A program made the position numbers and the translations under genes. Shown piece after piece: positions 1-8,214 of a stretch of DNA of 64,000 nt. The notes under the pieces are model-generated. The model was given only the letters and a program-made list of their open reading frames with translations. It did not search any database and was not told where the DNA came from. Numbering within the stretch: the first letter of the stretch is position 1; every line of letters begins with the position of its first letter. Source of the stretch: Lysobacter arvi (lineage in GTDB: Bacteria; Pseudomonadota; Gammaproteobacteria; Xanthomonadales; Xanthomonadaceae); the NCBI GenBank assembly GCA_031216755.1, contig JARUHG010000007.1, positions 124,001-188,000 of the forward strand, in the 5' to 3' direction.

Positions 1-524
1 ACTACGCCGAACTGAGCAAGGCCGACCCGTCCAAGGCGCCGAAGATCGTCGAGCGCCCGGCCGAGAACCTGCTGGTCGTCACCGCCGCCGTCGAGCGCAC
101 CAACGACAAGGTCATGGGCCAGATCACCTCCAACATGGAGTGGATCAAGAAGGTGATGGCCGCCAACGGCCTGGAGCCGGCCGGTCCGGTCCGCATCGTG
201 ACCAACGAGTTCGGTTCGGAGATGTACTCCTTCGACGTCGCCCAGCCGGTCAAGAAGATCGGCGCGCCGGACGGCAGCCAGAAGCTGGACGTCAAGCTGG
301 AAGGTCCGGTGACCGCGGTGTTCAACGAGCCGGCGCGCGTCGCCGTCGTGCCGGGCTTCAAGGGCCACATGGCCAACCTGCCGAAGGTCCGCGACGCGCT
401 GCGTGGCTGGGCGCTGACGCACGGTTACGAGACGGTGGACCGTCCGTACGAAGCCTGGACCGCCGGCGTGCCGGCCGCCTTCACCGAAGAAGGCACGTTC
501 GACGTGTTCTGGGCCGTCAAGTAA
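1..524 (+). CDS. GyrI-like / SRPBCC-type small-molecule-binding protein (5' end missing)
   Basis: The open frame enters the window at base 3 and runs to TAA at 522-524, so only the C-terminal 173 or so residues are present. The last 120 residues look like a GyrI/AraC-effector-binding domain: a beta strand with VRIVTNEFGSEMYSFDV, then VTAVFNEPARVAVVPGFKGH, an amphipathic helix around LPKVRDALRGWALTHGYE, and a closing strand TFDVFWAVK. In Xanthomonadaceae such domains follow an N-terminal SRPBCC/polyketide-cyclase domain, which would lie upstream of the window. No enzyme motif is visible; a ligand-binding role is inferred from the fold only. A strong terminator follows 30 nt after the stop. Confidence 0.6.
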   Translation, partial: YAELSKADPSKAPKIVERPAENLLVVTAAVERTNDKVMGQITSNMEWIKKVMAANGLEPAGPVRIVTNEFGSEMYSFDVAQPVKKIGAPDGSQKLDVKLEGPVTAVFNEPARVAVVPGFKGHMANLPKVRDALRGWALTHGYETVDRPYEAWTAGVPAAFTEEGTFDVFWAVK

Positions 525-553
525 GGCCACAGGCTCACGCCGACGCTTCATCG

Positions 554-587
554 AACGCGCCGCGGATTCCGCGGCGCGTTTTTTTTT
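554..587 (+). terminator. Rho-independent terminator after the first gene
   Basis: A perfect 12-bp stem (554-565 with 569-580), a 3-nt loop ATT and a run of nine T ending at 587. It lies 30 nt past the stop codon of the GyrI-like gene. The rest of the gap up to 755 shows nothing else that I can identify. Confidence 0.9.
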
Positions 588-755
588 GCGCCTGGATCGC
601 CCGCTCACACGGGCGGCGCGGCGCCTGGAAACGCATCGAGCGCACGACGTATCGGCCGCTTCCGATCGCAGGTGCATGCGCATGTTCGGGCGAACGGGGT
701 TTGGCGACATCGCGACGAGGCGCTATCGTGCTGCCTTCGCGCAAGGAACACCCGC

Positions 756-1133
756 ATGAGCCTCTACCCGAGCACGCACCATCTGCCGGTACCGGCGCGC
801 CTGCTCGCCGCCACGGGCGCGTTGCTGGCCGGCGCCGCGGTGGCCATGTCGGCCTACGCCGCGCATGCCGCGCAGCCCGAGGACGCGCAGCGCCTGCACA
901 GTGCGGCCTTGTTCGCCTTCGGGCACGGCATCGCGCTGGCCGCGCTGGTGCCGCGCCGGCCGCGCATGTTCCGTACGCTCGCGCTGGTGCTGCTGCTCCT
1001 GGGCACCCTCGTGTTCTCCGGCAGTCTCGCCGGTTCGGTGTTCGCCGGCATGACGACGCGTTTCGCGCCGATCGGCGGCAGCATGATGATCCTGGCGTGG
1101 GTGCTTTACGCCATCGATGCGCTGAGGCGCTGA
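756..1133 (+). CDS. DUF423 family inner-membrane protein
   Basis: 125 residues with four predicted membrane segments: a first hydrophobic helix at about 10-33 (LLAATGALLAGAAVAMSAYA), then FGHGIALAALVP, TLALVLLLLGTLVFSGSLAG and a last one ending SMMILAWVLYAI. The pattern GALLAG..AMSAYAAHA near the N-terminus and LVFSGSLAG in the third helix are typical of the DUF423 (YgdD-like) family, whose function is unknown. The start at 756 is chosen because AAGGA lies 10 nt upstream and translation begins at the first helix; the frame is open further upstream but the added residues are not membrane-like. The next gene starts one base after the stop, so the two are probably co-transcribed. Confidence 0.85.
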   Translation: MSLYPSTHHLPVPARLLAATGALLAGAAVAMSAYAAHAAQPEDAQRLHSAALFAFGHGIALAALVPRRPRMFRTLALVLLLLGTLVFSGSLAGSVFAGMTTRFAPIGGSMMILAWVLYAIDALRR

Positions 1134-1134
1134 C

Positions 1135-1809
1135 GTGCCCCGGTTCTCGCGCGGATTCGACACGGAGGCGGCGCACGCGCACCTGGCCAGGCGCGACCGC
1201 AGGCTCGCCCGCTGGATGAAGAAGATCGGCCCGATCGCGCCGGACCCGCGGTGGCGCAAGGCTTTCGATCCCGTCGACGCGCTCGCCCGCGCGATCCTCT
1301 ACCAGCAGCTCAGCGGCAAGGCCGCGGCGACGATCGTGGGGCGCGTGGAAACGGCGATCGGCGCGACGCGCTTCCACGCCGACACCCTCGCTCGCATCGA
1401 CGACGCCGGGCTGCGCGCCTGCGGCGTGTCCGGCAACAAGGCCCTGGCCCTGCGCGATCTGGCCGCCCGCGAGGCCCGGGGCGAGATCCCCGACCTGCGC
1501 CGCATGAGCGTCATGGACGACGATGCCATCGTCCAAGCCCTGGTGCCGGTGCGGGGCATCGGCCGCTGGACCGTCGAGATGATGCTGATGTTCCGCCTCG
1601 GCCGCCCCGACGTACTGCCCACGGACGACCTGGGCATCCGCAAGGGCGCCCAGCGCGTGGACGGGCTGGACGAGATGCCGACGCCGAAGGCGCTGGCCGA
1701 GACCGGCGAGCGCTGGGGTCCGTACCGCACCTACGCCAGCCTGTACCTGTGGCGGATCGCCGATTTCGCGGCGGCCGCGAAGGAGCCGACGAAGCGTTCG
1801 CAGGACTGA
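1135..1809 (+). CDS. DNA-3-methyladenine glycosylase II (HhH-GPD superfamily, AlkA-like)
   Basis: 224 residues, GTG start one base after the preceding stop codon. This is a base-excision repair glycosylase that removes alkylated purines. The helix-hairpin-helix is VPVRGIGRWTVEMMLMF at about 138-154, followed by LPTDDLGIRKG, whose second Asp is the catalytic aspartate of the HhH-GPD superfamily. An earlier segment ARAILYQQLSGKAA is the usual helix lining the active site. It is shorter than E. coli AlkA (282) and lacks its N-terminal beta domain, as in the common short bacterial AlkA-like proteins. No iron-sulfur Cys cluster is present, which separates it from Nth/MutY. Confidence 0.9.
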   Translation: MPRFSRGFDTEAAHAHLARRDRRLARWMKKIGPIAPDPRWRKAFDPVDALARAILYQQLSGKAAATIVGRVETAIGATRFHADTLARIDDAGLRACGVSGNKALALRDLAAREARGEIPDLRRMSVMDDDAIVQALVPVRGIGRWTVEMMLMFRLGRPDVLPTDDLGIRKGAQRVDGLDEMPTPKALAETGERWGPYRTYASLYLWRIADFAAAAKEPTKRSQD

Positions 1810-1917
1810 GGCGCGCCCTGTGTCGGGGAAGCCGCGGCCGCGACATCGGCGTGACGCCCGGCGTGCCTAGATTCGTGCTGCGGACGGCGCCGCGCCGTCC
1901 ATCTCCGGAGGTTCGTC

Positions 1918-2313
1918 ATGCGATCGCTCCATCGCTCTGGCCTCAATCGCGTCGTTCCGCTCGCCCTCCTGCTCGCACTCGCGCCCGCGCTCGCGCTGGC
2001 CGCGCCCTCGAACAAATGGCGCATCCAGGTGAGCAGCGATGCCGACAGCGACGGTGTCGTCGTCTTCCGCATCGCGCCCACCAACGCCGCGCCGGTGGAC
2101 GTCACCGTGCAGGTGCCGAAGGACGCCGGCGAGAACCACATCGCCCGCCTCATCCGCGACACCCTGCGCGCGAAGCTGGGCGACCGCTACAAGGTCGAAG
2201 TCGACGACGGCGAGGACGTCCTGTTGAAGAAGCACCATGGCGGCGCGGATTTCGACCTGGCGATCGCCCAGTCCACCGTCGCCGGCGTGCGCATCACGCT
2301 GGATCGCGAGTAG
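1918..2313 (+). CDS. Conserved secreted protein of unknown function
   Basis: 131 residues starting with a Sec signal peptide: basic n-region MRSLHRSGLNR, hydrophobic core VVPLALLLALAPALALA and a probable cut after LAAPS. GGAGG lies 9 nt upstream of the ATG. The mature part (about 100 residues) is acidic and includes KWRIQVSSDADSDGVVVFRIAP and VTVQVPKDAGENHIARLIRDTLRAKLGDRYKVEVDDGEDVLLKK. I recognise no family. The overall shape suggests a small periplasmic alpha/beta protein. Its last 20 nt overlap the 3' end of the convergent acyltransferase gene. Confidence 0.75.
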   Translation: MRSLHRSGLNRVVPLALLLALAPALALAAPSNKWRIQVSSDADSDGVVVFRIAPTNAAPVDVTVQVPKDAGENHIARLIRDTLRAKLGDRYKVEVDDGEDVLLKKHHGGADFDLAIAQSTVAGVRITLDRE

Positions 2314-3382
2314 CCGGCTCGTCGGCGGGAGAGGGCGCCGGAGCCGCCGCGGGCGGCTTCCGGCCGAACTTCCGCTTCAGGTCCAGGGCGGGACGCTCAA
2401 CGAGGCGCCACGACAACGTCGCGAGCACGCCGGCCAGCAGCGTCGCCCAGAACGTGTTGAACAGCGGTCCGGTGCCGGGCGCGAAATGCAGCACCAGTTG
2501 CTGCGACGGCCAGCCGTAGAGGTACAGGCCGTACGAGATGTCGTGATGCCGGATGCGCGGCAGCTTCGGCACGAACGCGACGAAGAACGTGGCGTACGAC
2601 AGCGCCGCGAAATAGGCGAGATAGCCGTACTTGCTTTCGCGCATGACCGCCGCGATGGCGAGGGTGGCCACCAGGACCGGCCACGCCAGCCGGATGCGCG
2701 CGCGGTTCACCCACGCCAGCACGCCGGTTGCGAAGAACGCCAGGCACCACAGGTTCGCCACCTTCCATGGCGGCAGCTTTTCGACGTCGATGAAGACGAA
2801 CGCCGCCGCGAAACCCAGCGCGGCGACGGTATTGCAGCGCCATCCGCGCAGCAGCCCGAGCAGGCCGAACCCCGCCAGCCACAGGTACAGGCGGAATTCG
2901 ACCGGCAGCGACCAGATCGATCCGTTGACCGCCTTGGTCGGCGATGCCTCGAACACGCCGGGCAGGAAGTACTGCGCCTTGTCGAGCGTGATGTTGCGCA
3001 CCAGGTACTTCCACGTCTGCGAGGAATGCCAGTAGTCCGGCGACGTGGTCAGCAGCGCGCCCATGACGAACACGCTCAGCGACACGCAGACGATCAGCGC
3101 GGGAAAGATGCGCAGCGCGCGGGCGGCCAGGTAATCGCGCAGCCGGTGGCGCTCGAAGCTGGCCGAGATCAGGAAGCCGCTGATCAGGAAGAACATGTCG
3201 ACCGCGATCGATCCGGAGAACCGGACCTTCACCAGTTGCGACACCAGGTCCGAGCCGCCGGAGCCGGTCACCGGATACGAATGGCCGTAGATCACCAGCC
3301 ACGCGGCGAACAGCCGCATGAGGTTGAAGTTGTTGTCGCGCTGGGCCGCGCCGTCGGCGAGCGTGCGGAAGGACGTGAGCAT
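2294..3382 (-). CDS. Acyltransferase 3 family membrane protein
   Basis: 362 residues, about ten membrane segments. The family (AT3/OafA-like) transfers acyl groups, usually acetyl, to cell-envelope sugars. Diagnostic motifs are NNFNLMRLFAAWLVIYGHSYP near residue 17, whose Arg-Leu and His are conserved, and the block SGSIAVDMFFLISGFLISASFERH. The start is uncertain. I chose ATG at 3382, placing NNFNL 15 residues in. An in-frame GTG at 3436 overlaps the TGA of the upstream M15 peptidase gene (GTGA), so translational coupling with an 18-residue longer product is possible. Neither start has a clear Shine-Dalgarno. The Pro/Ala-rich tail after VERPALDLKRKFG is probably cytoplasmic. Confidence 0.87.
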   Translation of the reverse strand: MLTSFRTLADGAAQRDNNFNLMRLFAAWLVIYGHSYPVTGSGGSDLVSQLVKVRFSGSIAVDMFFLISGFLISASFERHRLRDYLAARALRIFPALIVCVSLSVFVMGALLTTSPDYWHSSQTWKYLVRNITLDKAQYFLPGVFEASPTKAVNGSIWSLPVEFRLYLWLAGFGLLGLLRGWRCNTVAALGFAAAFVFIDVEKLPPWKVANLWCLAFFATGVLAWVNRARIRLAWPVLVATLAIAAVMRESKYGYLAYFAALSYATFFVAFVPKLPRIRHHDISYGLYLYGWPSQQLVLHFAPGTGPLFNTFWATLLAGVLATLSWRLVERPALDLKRKFGRKPPAAAPAPSPADEPATRDPA

Positions 3383-3432
3383 CGAAGGAGGAGACCAGAA
3401 CCGCTGCGCGGCGACAATCCGAAAAGACGACG

Positions 3433-4242
3433 TCACGCGGGACGGAACGCCCAGTGCCAAGGCTCGTAGACGATGCCGTGCGGGTTGTCGCGCGGGTACG
3501 TCATGACGAAACCGTAGCCGGCCGCGTGGTCGCGCAGCCACGCGAAGGCGCGCGTGCGTTCGAAGGATTCCTCGGCGGGCGGCTCGCCCGGCGTGCCGAT
3601 GTCGAGCGCGAGACCGGAGTGGTGTTCGCTGTAGCCCGGCGCCGCATTGACGGTGAGGATTTCCTCCACCGCTAGCCCGCGCGCGAGTTTGCGTTCGAAG
3701 ATGCCCAACTGGTAGTCGTGGCTGCGATAGCCCGAGATGGCTTCGAGCACCACGTCGTCGCGCAGTGCGGCTTCGCGCAGGTGCAGCCACGCGCGGGCGG
3801 CGTCGACATGCAGCCACAGCGGACGGCGGTAGCGGTCGAAGCCGGCGAAGGCGAGCCAATCGGGTTCGGCGACGAGGTCCAGGCCGGTGCGTTCCGCGTA
3901 GGCGTCGTCCAGACCGAGGCGCTCCAGCCGCGCTTCCAGCCGATCCAGCGGCAGTTCGTGCACGCGTTCGAGGCCGACGCGGCGATGCGCCGGTGCGGCG
4001 TCGATCACGTCCAGCGCGGCGTCCAGCCCCGGTTCGCCGCGCAGGCGCGGCACCAGTGCCAGCAGGCCTTCGGGCAGGTCGGCGGCGAGGTACTGGCCGT
4101 CGCGCTTGCGGCGCAGCACGTGTCGCGCCCGCGACAACGCGCGTGCATCGAAATTGCTGCGCGCGCGCAACAGGCCGGCCGGCCAGATCTCGATCCGGGG
4201 CGTGTTCACCAGGGCGGTTTTCAGCGGAACGGGCGCGCGCAT
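3433..4242 (-). CDS. M15 family D-alanyl-D-alanine carboxypeptidase (VanY-like)
   Basis: 269 residues. The C-terminal domain carries the zinc-peptidase signature SEHHSGLALDIG at about residue 205 (His and Asp ligands) and EPWHWAF near the end (catalytic His). The upstream block AISGYRSHDYQLGIFERKLARG is the usual VanY substrate-side helix. The first 120 residues are Arg-rich and unlike VanY; no signal peptide is visible, which is odd for a peptidoglycan enzyme and suggests a cytoplasmic role or an unusual export route. It is followed by the acyltransferase gene, possibly overlapping by GTGA, so the pair may act on the same wall or envelope sugar. Confidence 0.82.
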   Translation of the reverse strand: MRAPVPLKTALVNTPRIEIWPAGLLRARSNFDARALSRARHVLRRKRDGQYLAADLPEGLLALVPRLRGEPGLDAALDVIDAAPAHRRVGLERVHELPLDRLEARLERLGLDDAYAERTGLDLVAEPDWLAFAGFDRYRRPLWLHVDAARAWLHLREAALRDDVVLEAISGYRSHDYQLGIFERKLARGLAVEEILTVNAAPGYSEHHSGLALDIGTPGEPPAEESFERTRAFAWLRDHAAGYGFVMTYPRDNPHGIVYEPWHWAFRPA

Positions 4243-4288
4243 GCGGACAGGGTAGCGGGACGGGGGCGGAGAGGCGGCCGCGAGGGCG

Positions 4289-4465
4289 TCAGGCGGGCCG
4301 CTTCAGGACGGCGCGCAGGTGATCGAACGGCGTCACCGGAACGAGGCTGACCAGCTCCCAGCCGTCCTCGCCGAGCCGGTTGAGCTCTTCCTGCAGCCGC
4401 TCGCTCACGGCCGGGCCGAGCATGCGCGGCACGATTTCCAACACGTGGTACGTCCACTGGGTCAC
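4289..4465 (-). CDS. DUF4177 domain small protein
   Basis: 58 residues, GTG start. The sequence VTQWTYHVLEIVP, then a helix SERLQEELNRLGEDGWELVSLVPV and a final VLKRPA match the DUF4177 pattern (short strand, helix with LNxLGxxGWELV, strand, terminal KRP). The function is unknown. The GTG overlaps the TGA of the ribbon-helix-helix gene (GTGA), so it is translated by coupling as the last gene of the SPFH operon. It is absent from the usual 100-residue ORF lists because it is short and starts with GTG. Confidence 0.8.
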   Translation of the reverse strand: MTQWTYHVLEIVPRMLGPAVSERLQEELNRLGEDGWELVSLVPVTPFDHLRAVLKRPA

Positions 4466-4662
4466 GTCGATTCCTCGTCGGATACGGGGTCGGGGGCGGA
4501 AGGGGAAGTATGCCCCGGCAGGCGCCCGGCCTTGCGCAGCGCATCGCGCAGCACGTACTCGATCTGGGCGTTGAGGCTGCGCAGCTCGTCGTCCGCCCAG
4601 CGCTGCGCGGCCGACAGCACGTCGGCGTTGATGCGCAGCGGGAAGGCCTTCTTCTCGCTCAC
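4462..4662 (-). CDS. Ribbon-helix-helix (Arc/CopG-like) DNA-binding protein
   Basis: 66 residues, GTG start with GGAGG 7 nt upstream. The N-terminus KKAFPLRINADVLSAAQRWADDELRSLNAQIEYVLRDALRKAG is a canonical RHH unit: a short strand FPLRIN that would insert in the DNA major groove as a dimer, then two helices with the turn RSLNAQIE. The tail HTSPSAPDPVSDEEST is acidic and disordered. Such proteins are dimeric repressors and many are antitoxins, but no toxin-like partner is adjacent. Tandem 8-bp sites in the promoter of this same operon are candidate operators, so autoregulation is likely. Confidence 0.85.
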   Translation of the reverse strand: MSEKKAFPLRINADVLSAAQRWADDELRSLNAQIEYVLRDALRKAGRLPGHTSPSAPDPVSDEEST

Positions 4663-4672
4663 CGGGCCTCCG

Positions 4673-4960
4673 TCAGCGTGGCCCGGTGCGGCCGCGGCCG
4701 AGCTTGAACAGCAGCACCAGCCCGAGCCCGTTGACGGCGACGACCATCGCCACGATCACCGCCAGCCGGCGCGTGTCATCCTCGCCCGCCCACAGCAGGC
4801 CGAGGGCGCCGGCGAGGATCGCGACGCCGACCAGCCGCATGATCCGCGCCAGCGGCGGCACCGGCGCGCCACGCGGGCGGCCGCGCGAAATCAGCGCGGC
4901 GGCGATGAAGGCGGGCAGGCTGCTGAGCGCCAGGACGATCGGAATGACGTAGTCGGTCAT
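4673..4960 (-). CDS. Small three-helix membrane protein of the SPFH operon
   Basis: 95 residues with three hydrophobic helices: [20 protein letters not shown] at about 5-24, [20 protein letters not shown] at about 40-59, and [22 protein letters not shown] at about 66-87. The loop between the first two is basic (RGRPRGAP). There is no recognised domain. It starts 7 nt after the SPFH stop and ends 10 nt before the RHH start, so it belongs to the same transcript and may be a membrane partner of the SPFH protein. Confidence 0.75.
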   Translation of the reverse strand: MTDYVIPIVLALSSLPAFIAAALISRGRPRGAPVPPLARIMRLVGVAILAGALGLLWAGEDDTRRLAVIVAMVVAVNGLGLVLLFKLGRGRTGPR

Positions 4961-4967
4961 CGTGCCC

Positions 4968-5843
4968 TCAATACAGCGTGCCGGCGTTGACGATCGGCTG
5001 CGTGCCGCGCTCGCCGCACAGCACCACCAGCAGGTTGCTGACCATGTGCGCCTTGCGCTCCTCGTCCAGCTGGACCACGCCGTTCTTCTGCAGTTCGGCC
5101 AACGCCATCTCGACCATGCCGACCGCGCCGGCCACGATCCGCGTGCGTGCGGCGATGATCGCGTTGGCCTGCTGGCGCTGGAGCATGGCCTGGGCGATTT
5201 CCGGCGCGTAGGCGAGATGGCTGATGCGCGCGTCGATCACGCGCACGCCGGCGTCGGCCAGGCGTTCGGCGAGTTCGTCCTGCAGATGCTGGCTGATTTC
5301 CGCCGCGTGGCTGCGCAGGGCGAGCTGGCCTTCCTCGTGCTGGTCGTACGGGTAGCTCGTCGCCATCGCGCGCAGCGCGGACTCGGACTGGATGTGCACG
5401 AAGCTTTCGTAATCGTCGACGTTGTAGACCGCCTCCGCGCTGTCGACGACCTGCCAGACGATCACAGCGGCGATCTCGATCGGACTGCCGTCCAGTTCGT
5501 TGACCTTGAGCTTGCCGCTTTCGAAGTTCCGCACGCGCTGGCTGACCTTCTTCTTCGCGTAGAAGGGGTTGTTCCAGCGCAGGCCGTTCTCCTTCACGGT
5601 GCCCACGTACTTGCCGAACAGGCTCAACACCGCCGCCTGGTTCGGCTCGACCATGTACAGGCCGAGCAGCGCGACGAAGCTCATCGCGCCGAGCAGCAGG
5701 GCCCCGGCGACGCGCACGCCGGAAGGATCGTCGCCGGCGATGCCCAGCCCGGTCAGGCCCATCCAGGCTGCGGCTGCCATGAGCGCCAACAGCACGAGCA
5801 GGACCGGGATCCCGGGCGCGGAGCGGATCGGGTTCTCTTTCAT
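4968..5843 (-). CDS. SPFH (band 7 / prohibitin-like) domain membrane protein
   Basis: 291 residues. Two N-terminal membrane helices ([21 protein letters not shown] and [21 protein letters not shown]) are followed by the SPFH domain beginning [30 protein letters not shown], with the typical [13 protein letters not shown] and [11 protein letters not shown] segments, and a helical coiled region [27 protein letters not shown] that drives oligomerisation in this family. SPFH proteins organise membrane microdomains or modulate membrane proteases. I start at 5843 because GGAGA lies 9 nt upstream; the in-frame ATG at 5858 contains that site and would lie almost at the transcript start. It is the first gene of a four-gene operon. 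Confidence 0.88.
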   Translation of the reverse strand: MKENPIRSAPGIPVLLVLLALMAAAAWMGLTGLGIAGDDPSGVRVAGALLLGAMSFVALLGLYMVEPNQAAVLSLFGKYVGTVKENGLRWNNPFYAKKKVSQRVRNFESGKLKVNELDGSPIEIAAVIVWQVVDSAEAVYNVDDYESFVHIQSESALRAMATSYPYDQHEEGQLALRSHAAEISQHLQDELAERLADAGVRVIDARISHLAYAPEIAQAMLQRQQANAIIAARTRIVAGAVGMVEMALAELQKNGVVQLDEERKAHMVSNLLVVLCGERGTQPIVNAGTLY

Positions 5844-5872
5844 CGTGGCGATCTCCATTCGTCGATGGAGAA

Positions 5873-5902
5873 TTGATATCAGGAAGATATCAGTCTGCGC
5901 AA
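5873..5902 (-). promoter_or_regulatory. Promoter with tandem operator-like repeats upstream of the SPFH/RHH operon
   Basis: On the minus strand, TTGCGC (5897-5902) and TATCAA (5873-5878) are 18 nt apart, or ATATCA with 17. The palindrome-containing octamer CTGATATC occurs twice (5875-5882 and 5886-5893), exactly 11 bp apart, one copy in the spacer and one over the -10. One helical turn between copies on the same face is the arrangement used by ribbon-helix-helix repressors, and the operon encodes one. Confidence 0.55.
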
Positions 5903-5933
5903 TCGGGTCGGTGTGGCCGCCCGACGGGCGGCG

Positions 5934-6866
5934 CTAGGGCACGACGCGGTAGAGCGGCGCGGGGACGAACTCGCCGGTTGCGTAGAGCGCCTTCCCATCG
6001 GCACTCCACCCCAGCGCCTCGGCCTGCGGCAGCCAGGGCAGGGGCTGGAAGCGCGGCGCGCGCGAGACCGCATCGCCCCAGCCTTCGTCGCCCAGGCGCG
6101 GGTAGAGCAGCAGCCAGCGATAGGTCATCACCGCCAACGTGCGGTGGTCCGGCGAGATGTCGGCGGCCGTGACCTGGGCATCCAGGCGCGCGCGCTGCGG
6201 ACTGCGGCGCAGTGCCTCGGGCGAGGGTTGCGGCACGCCGGCCAGCGGCGCCAGCTTCTGGGCGGTCTGCAAGGCGGTCCCGGTCGACGGCCGCAGCGGC
6301 AGCGAGAACAGCTCCGGCGGCTGGCGCTTCTTCGAGATCAGCAGCACCTGCTCGCGTTCGGCATCGACGGCCACTGCCTCGCAATCGCGCGGGCCATCGG
6401 GCCAGCGGAACGCGATCGACCACGCCGGACGCAGGCGCGCGTTCTCCAGCTTCGCCGGCTCCTCGATCACGTGCAGTTGCAGGCTCCGCCGCAGGCCGCC
6501 GTTGTCGCCGGTGTCGGCGATGAGCAGATAGGCCTTGCCGTCCAGTTCGAACGCCGCGATGTCTTCCCAGTCGGTCTTGGTGACGCCTTCCACGCGCAGC
6601 GTCGCCAGCCGCGTGCCGTTGGTGCTGACCGCGAACAGCCGCTCGGGATTGCCGCCGTCGTCGTGCATCCACAGCACGTCGCGATGACGACGCGACGCCG
6701 CCAGTCCGCTGATCTCGTCCATCTGCGGGTCGAGCAGCACGCCGGCCAGGCGCGTGCCGTGTTCGGCCGGGCGCGGCGCTTCGGCTTCGCGCGTGCACGA
6801 CGACAGCGTCATCGCGAGCGCGACGACCATCCATCGAATCCAGTTGCGCGGGTGGGGGCCGGGCAT
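5934..6866 (-). CDS. Lipoprotein with predicted beta-propeller fold
   Basis: 310 residues. A lipoprotein signal ends [12 protein letters not shown] with the lipidated Cys at 24. The body has propeller-like repeats. The conserved opening is [21 protein letters not shown], then DWEDIAAF and [11 protein letters not shown], a set shared by a widespread family of uncharacterised secreted proteins (SGL..SR...W.H.D.G, DWED, GDNG). Its Asp and Glu residues suggest calcium binding or phosphodiesterase-like chemistry, but no activity can be assigned. Start 6866 is chosen because it gives a normal n-region; ATG 6884 adds six residues. The gene is divergent from purT with a 139-bp gap. Confidence 0.68.
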   Translation of the reverse strand: MPGPHPRNWIRWMVVALAMTLSSCTREAEAPRPAEHGTRLAGVLLDPQMDEISGLAASRRHRDVLWMHDDGGNPERLFAVSTNGTRLATLRVEGVTKTDWEDIAAFELDGKAYLLIADTGDNGGLRRSLQLHVIEEPAKLENARLRPAWSIAFRWPDGPRDCEAVAVDAEREQVLLISKKRQPPELFSLPLRPSTGTALQTAQKLAPLAGVPQPSPEALRRSPQRARLDAQVTAADISPDHRTLAVMTYRWLLLYPRLGDEGWGDAVSRAPRFQPLPWLPQAEALGWSADGKALYATGEFVPAPLYRVVP

Positions 6867-7005
6867 CGCGGTCAAGCATCGCATGCCGGCACGCGGCGCC
6901 GACAGCCCGGAACAGGCCGCTTTTCGCATCGCCCCGCTGCGCGACGGATCGTCGTCCGGTCCCGCCCGGTACACTGGCCGTCCTCCCCGCCCCTTCGGAT
7001 GTCGC

Positions 7006-8205
7006 ATGGTCACGATCGGCACGCCCTTGTCCCCGCACGGATTCCGCGTGCTCCTGCTCGGCTCGGGCGAACTGGGCAAGGAAGTGGCCATCGAGCTCCA
7101 GCGCTTCGGCGCGGAGGTCATCGCCGCCGATCGCTATGCCGACGCCCCCGCGATGCAGGTCGCGCACCGCAGTCACGTGCTGGACATGCTCGACGGCGCC
7201 GCGGTACGCGCCCTCATCGCACTGGAACGCCCGCACCTGATCGTTCCGGAGATCGAGGCGATCCACACGCAGACGCTGGTCGAGCTGGAGCGCGAGTTCG
7301 AAGCGCGCGGCAGCGACGTGCGCGTCATCCCGACCGCGCGCGCGGCACGCCTCACGATGGACCGCGAAGGCATCCGCCGGCTCGCCGCCGAGACGCTCGG
7401 CCTGCCCACGTCGCCCTACCGCTTCGTCGACACGCGCGAGGATTACCGGGCCGCGGTGGCCGACATCGGCATCCCGTGCGTGGTCAAGCCGGTCATGTCC
7501 TCGTCCGGCAAGGGCCAGAGCCTGGTGCGCAGCGAGGCCGACATCGACCAGGCCTGGGATTACGCGCAGACCGGCGGCCGGGCCGGCGCGGGGCGCGTGA
7601 TCGTCGAAGGCTTCATCGACTTCGATTACGAAATCACGCTGCTGACCGTTCGCCACGCAGGCGGCACGACGTTCTGCGCGCCGATCGGCCACCTCCAGCG
7701 CGACGGCGATTACCGCGAAAGCTGGCAGCCGCAGGCGATGTCGCCGCGCGCGCTGGCGCGTTCGCAGGAAATCGCGCGCGCGATCACCGACGACCTCGGC
7801 GGCTGGGGCGTATTCGGCGTGGAGTTGTTCGTGAAGGGCGACGACGTGTGGTTCAGCGAAGTCTCGCCGCGCCCGCACGACACCGGGCTGGTCACGCTGA
7901 TCTCGCAGGACCTGAGCGAGTTCGCGCTGCACGCGCGCGCCATCCTCGGGCTGCCGGTTCCATCGATCCGACAGTACGGCGCCGCGGCGTCGTGCGCGGT
8001 GCTCGCGCACGGCCATGGCGTGCCGGTGTTTTCGAATGTGGACCAGGCGTTGGCGCAAGCGGACACGCAGCTGCGCCTGTTCGGCAAGCCGCGCGTGGAA
8101 GGGCACCGCCGCGTGGCCGTGACGCTGGCGCTGGGCGAGGACGTCGACGCCGCCCGCCAGCGCGCCCGCGACGCGGCCGCCGCGCTCTCCTTCGAACTGC
8201 GCTGA
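7006..8205 (+). CDS. purT: Formate-dependent phosphoribosylglycinamide formyltransferase (GAR transformylase 2)
   Basis: 399 residues, the normal length for PurT. It uses ATP and formate to formylate GAR in purine synthesis, independent of folate. The N-terminal domain opens [23 protein letters not shown]. The ATP-grasp domain shows [26 protein letters not shown] (ATP-binding loop), [17 protein letters not shown] and [13 protein letters not shown] with the Glu/Asp that hold magnesium. The ATG at 7006 is selected by family alignment of the N-terminus. The frame is open for 84 more codons upstream but that part has no similarity to the family. Confidence 0.96.
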   Translation: MVTIGTPLSPHGFRVLLLGSGELGKEVAIELQRFGAEVIAADRYADAPAMQVAHRSHVLDMLDGAAVRALIALERPHLIVPEIEAIHTQTLVELEREFEARGSDVRVIPTARAARLTMDREGIRRLAAETLGLPTSPYRFVDTREDYRAAVADIGIPCVVKPVMSSSGKGQSLVRSEADIDQAWDYAQTGGRAGAGRVIVEGFIDFDYEITLLTVRHAGGTTFCAPIGHLQRDGDYRESWQPQAMSPRALARSQEIARAITDDLGGWGVFGVELFVKGDDVWFSEVSPRPHDTGLVTLISQDLSEFALHARAILGLPVPSIRQYGAAASCAVLAHGHGVPVFSNVDQALAQADTQLRLFGKPRVEGHRRVAVTLALGEDVDAARQRARDAAAALSFELR

Positions 8206-8214
8206 GGTGGCGTG

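Noticed and set aside
4289-4662. Type II toxin-antitoxin pair made of the RHH and DUF4177 proteins
   Set aside because: DUF4177 has no toxin-like catalytic motif, and both genes sit at the end of an SPFH operon. The idea is possible but unsupported.
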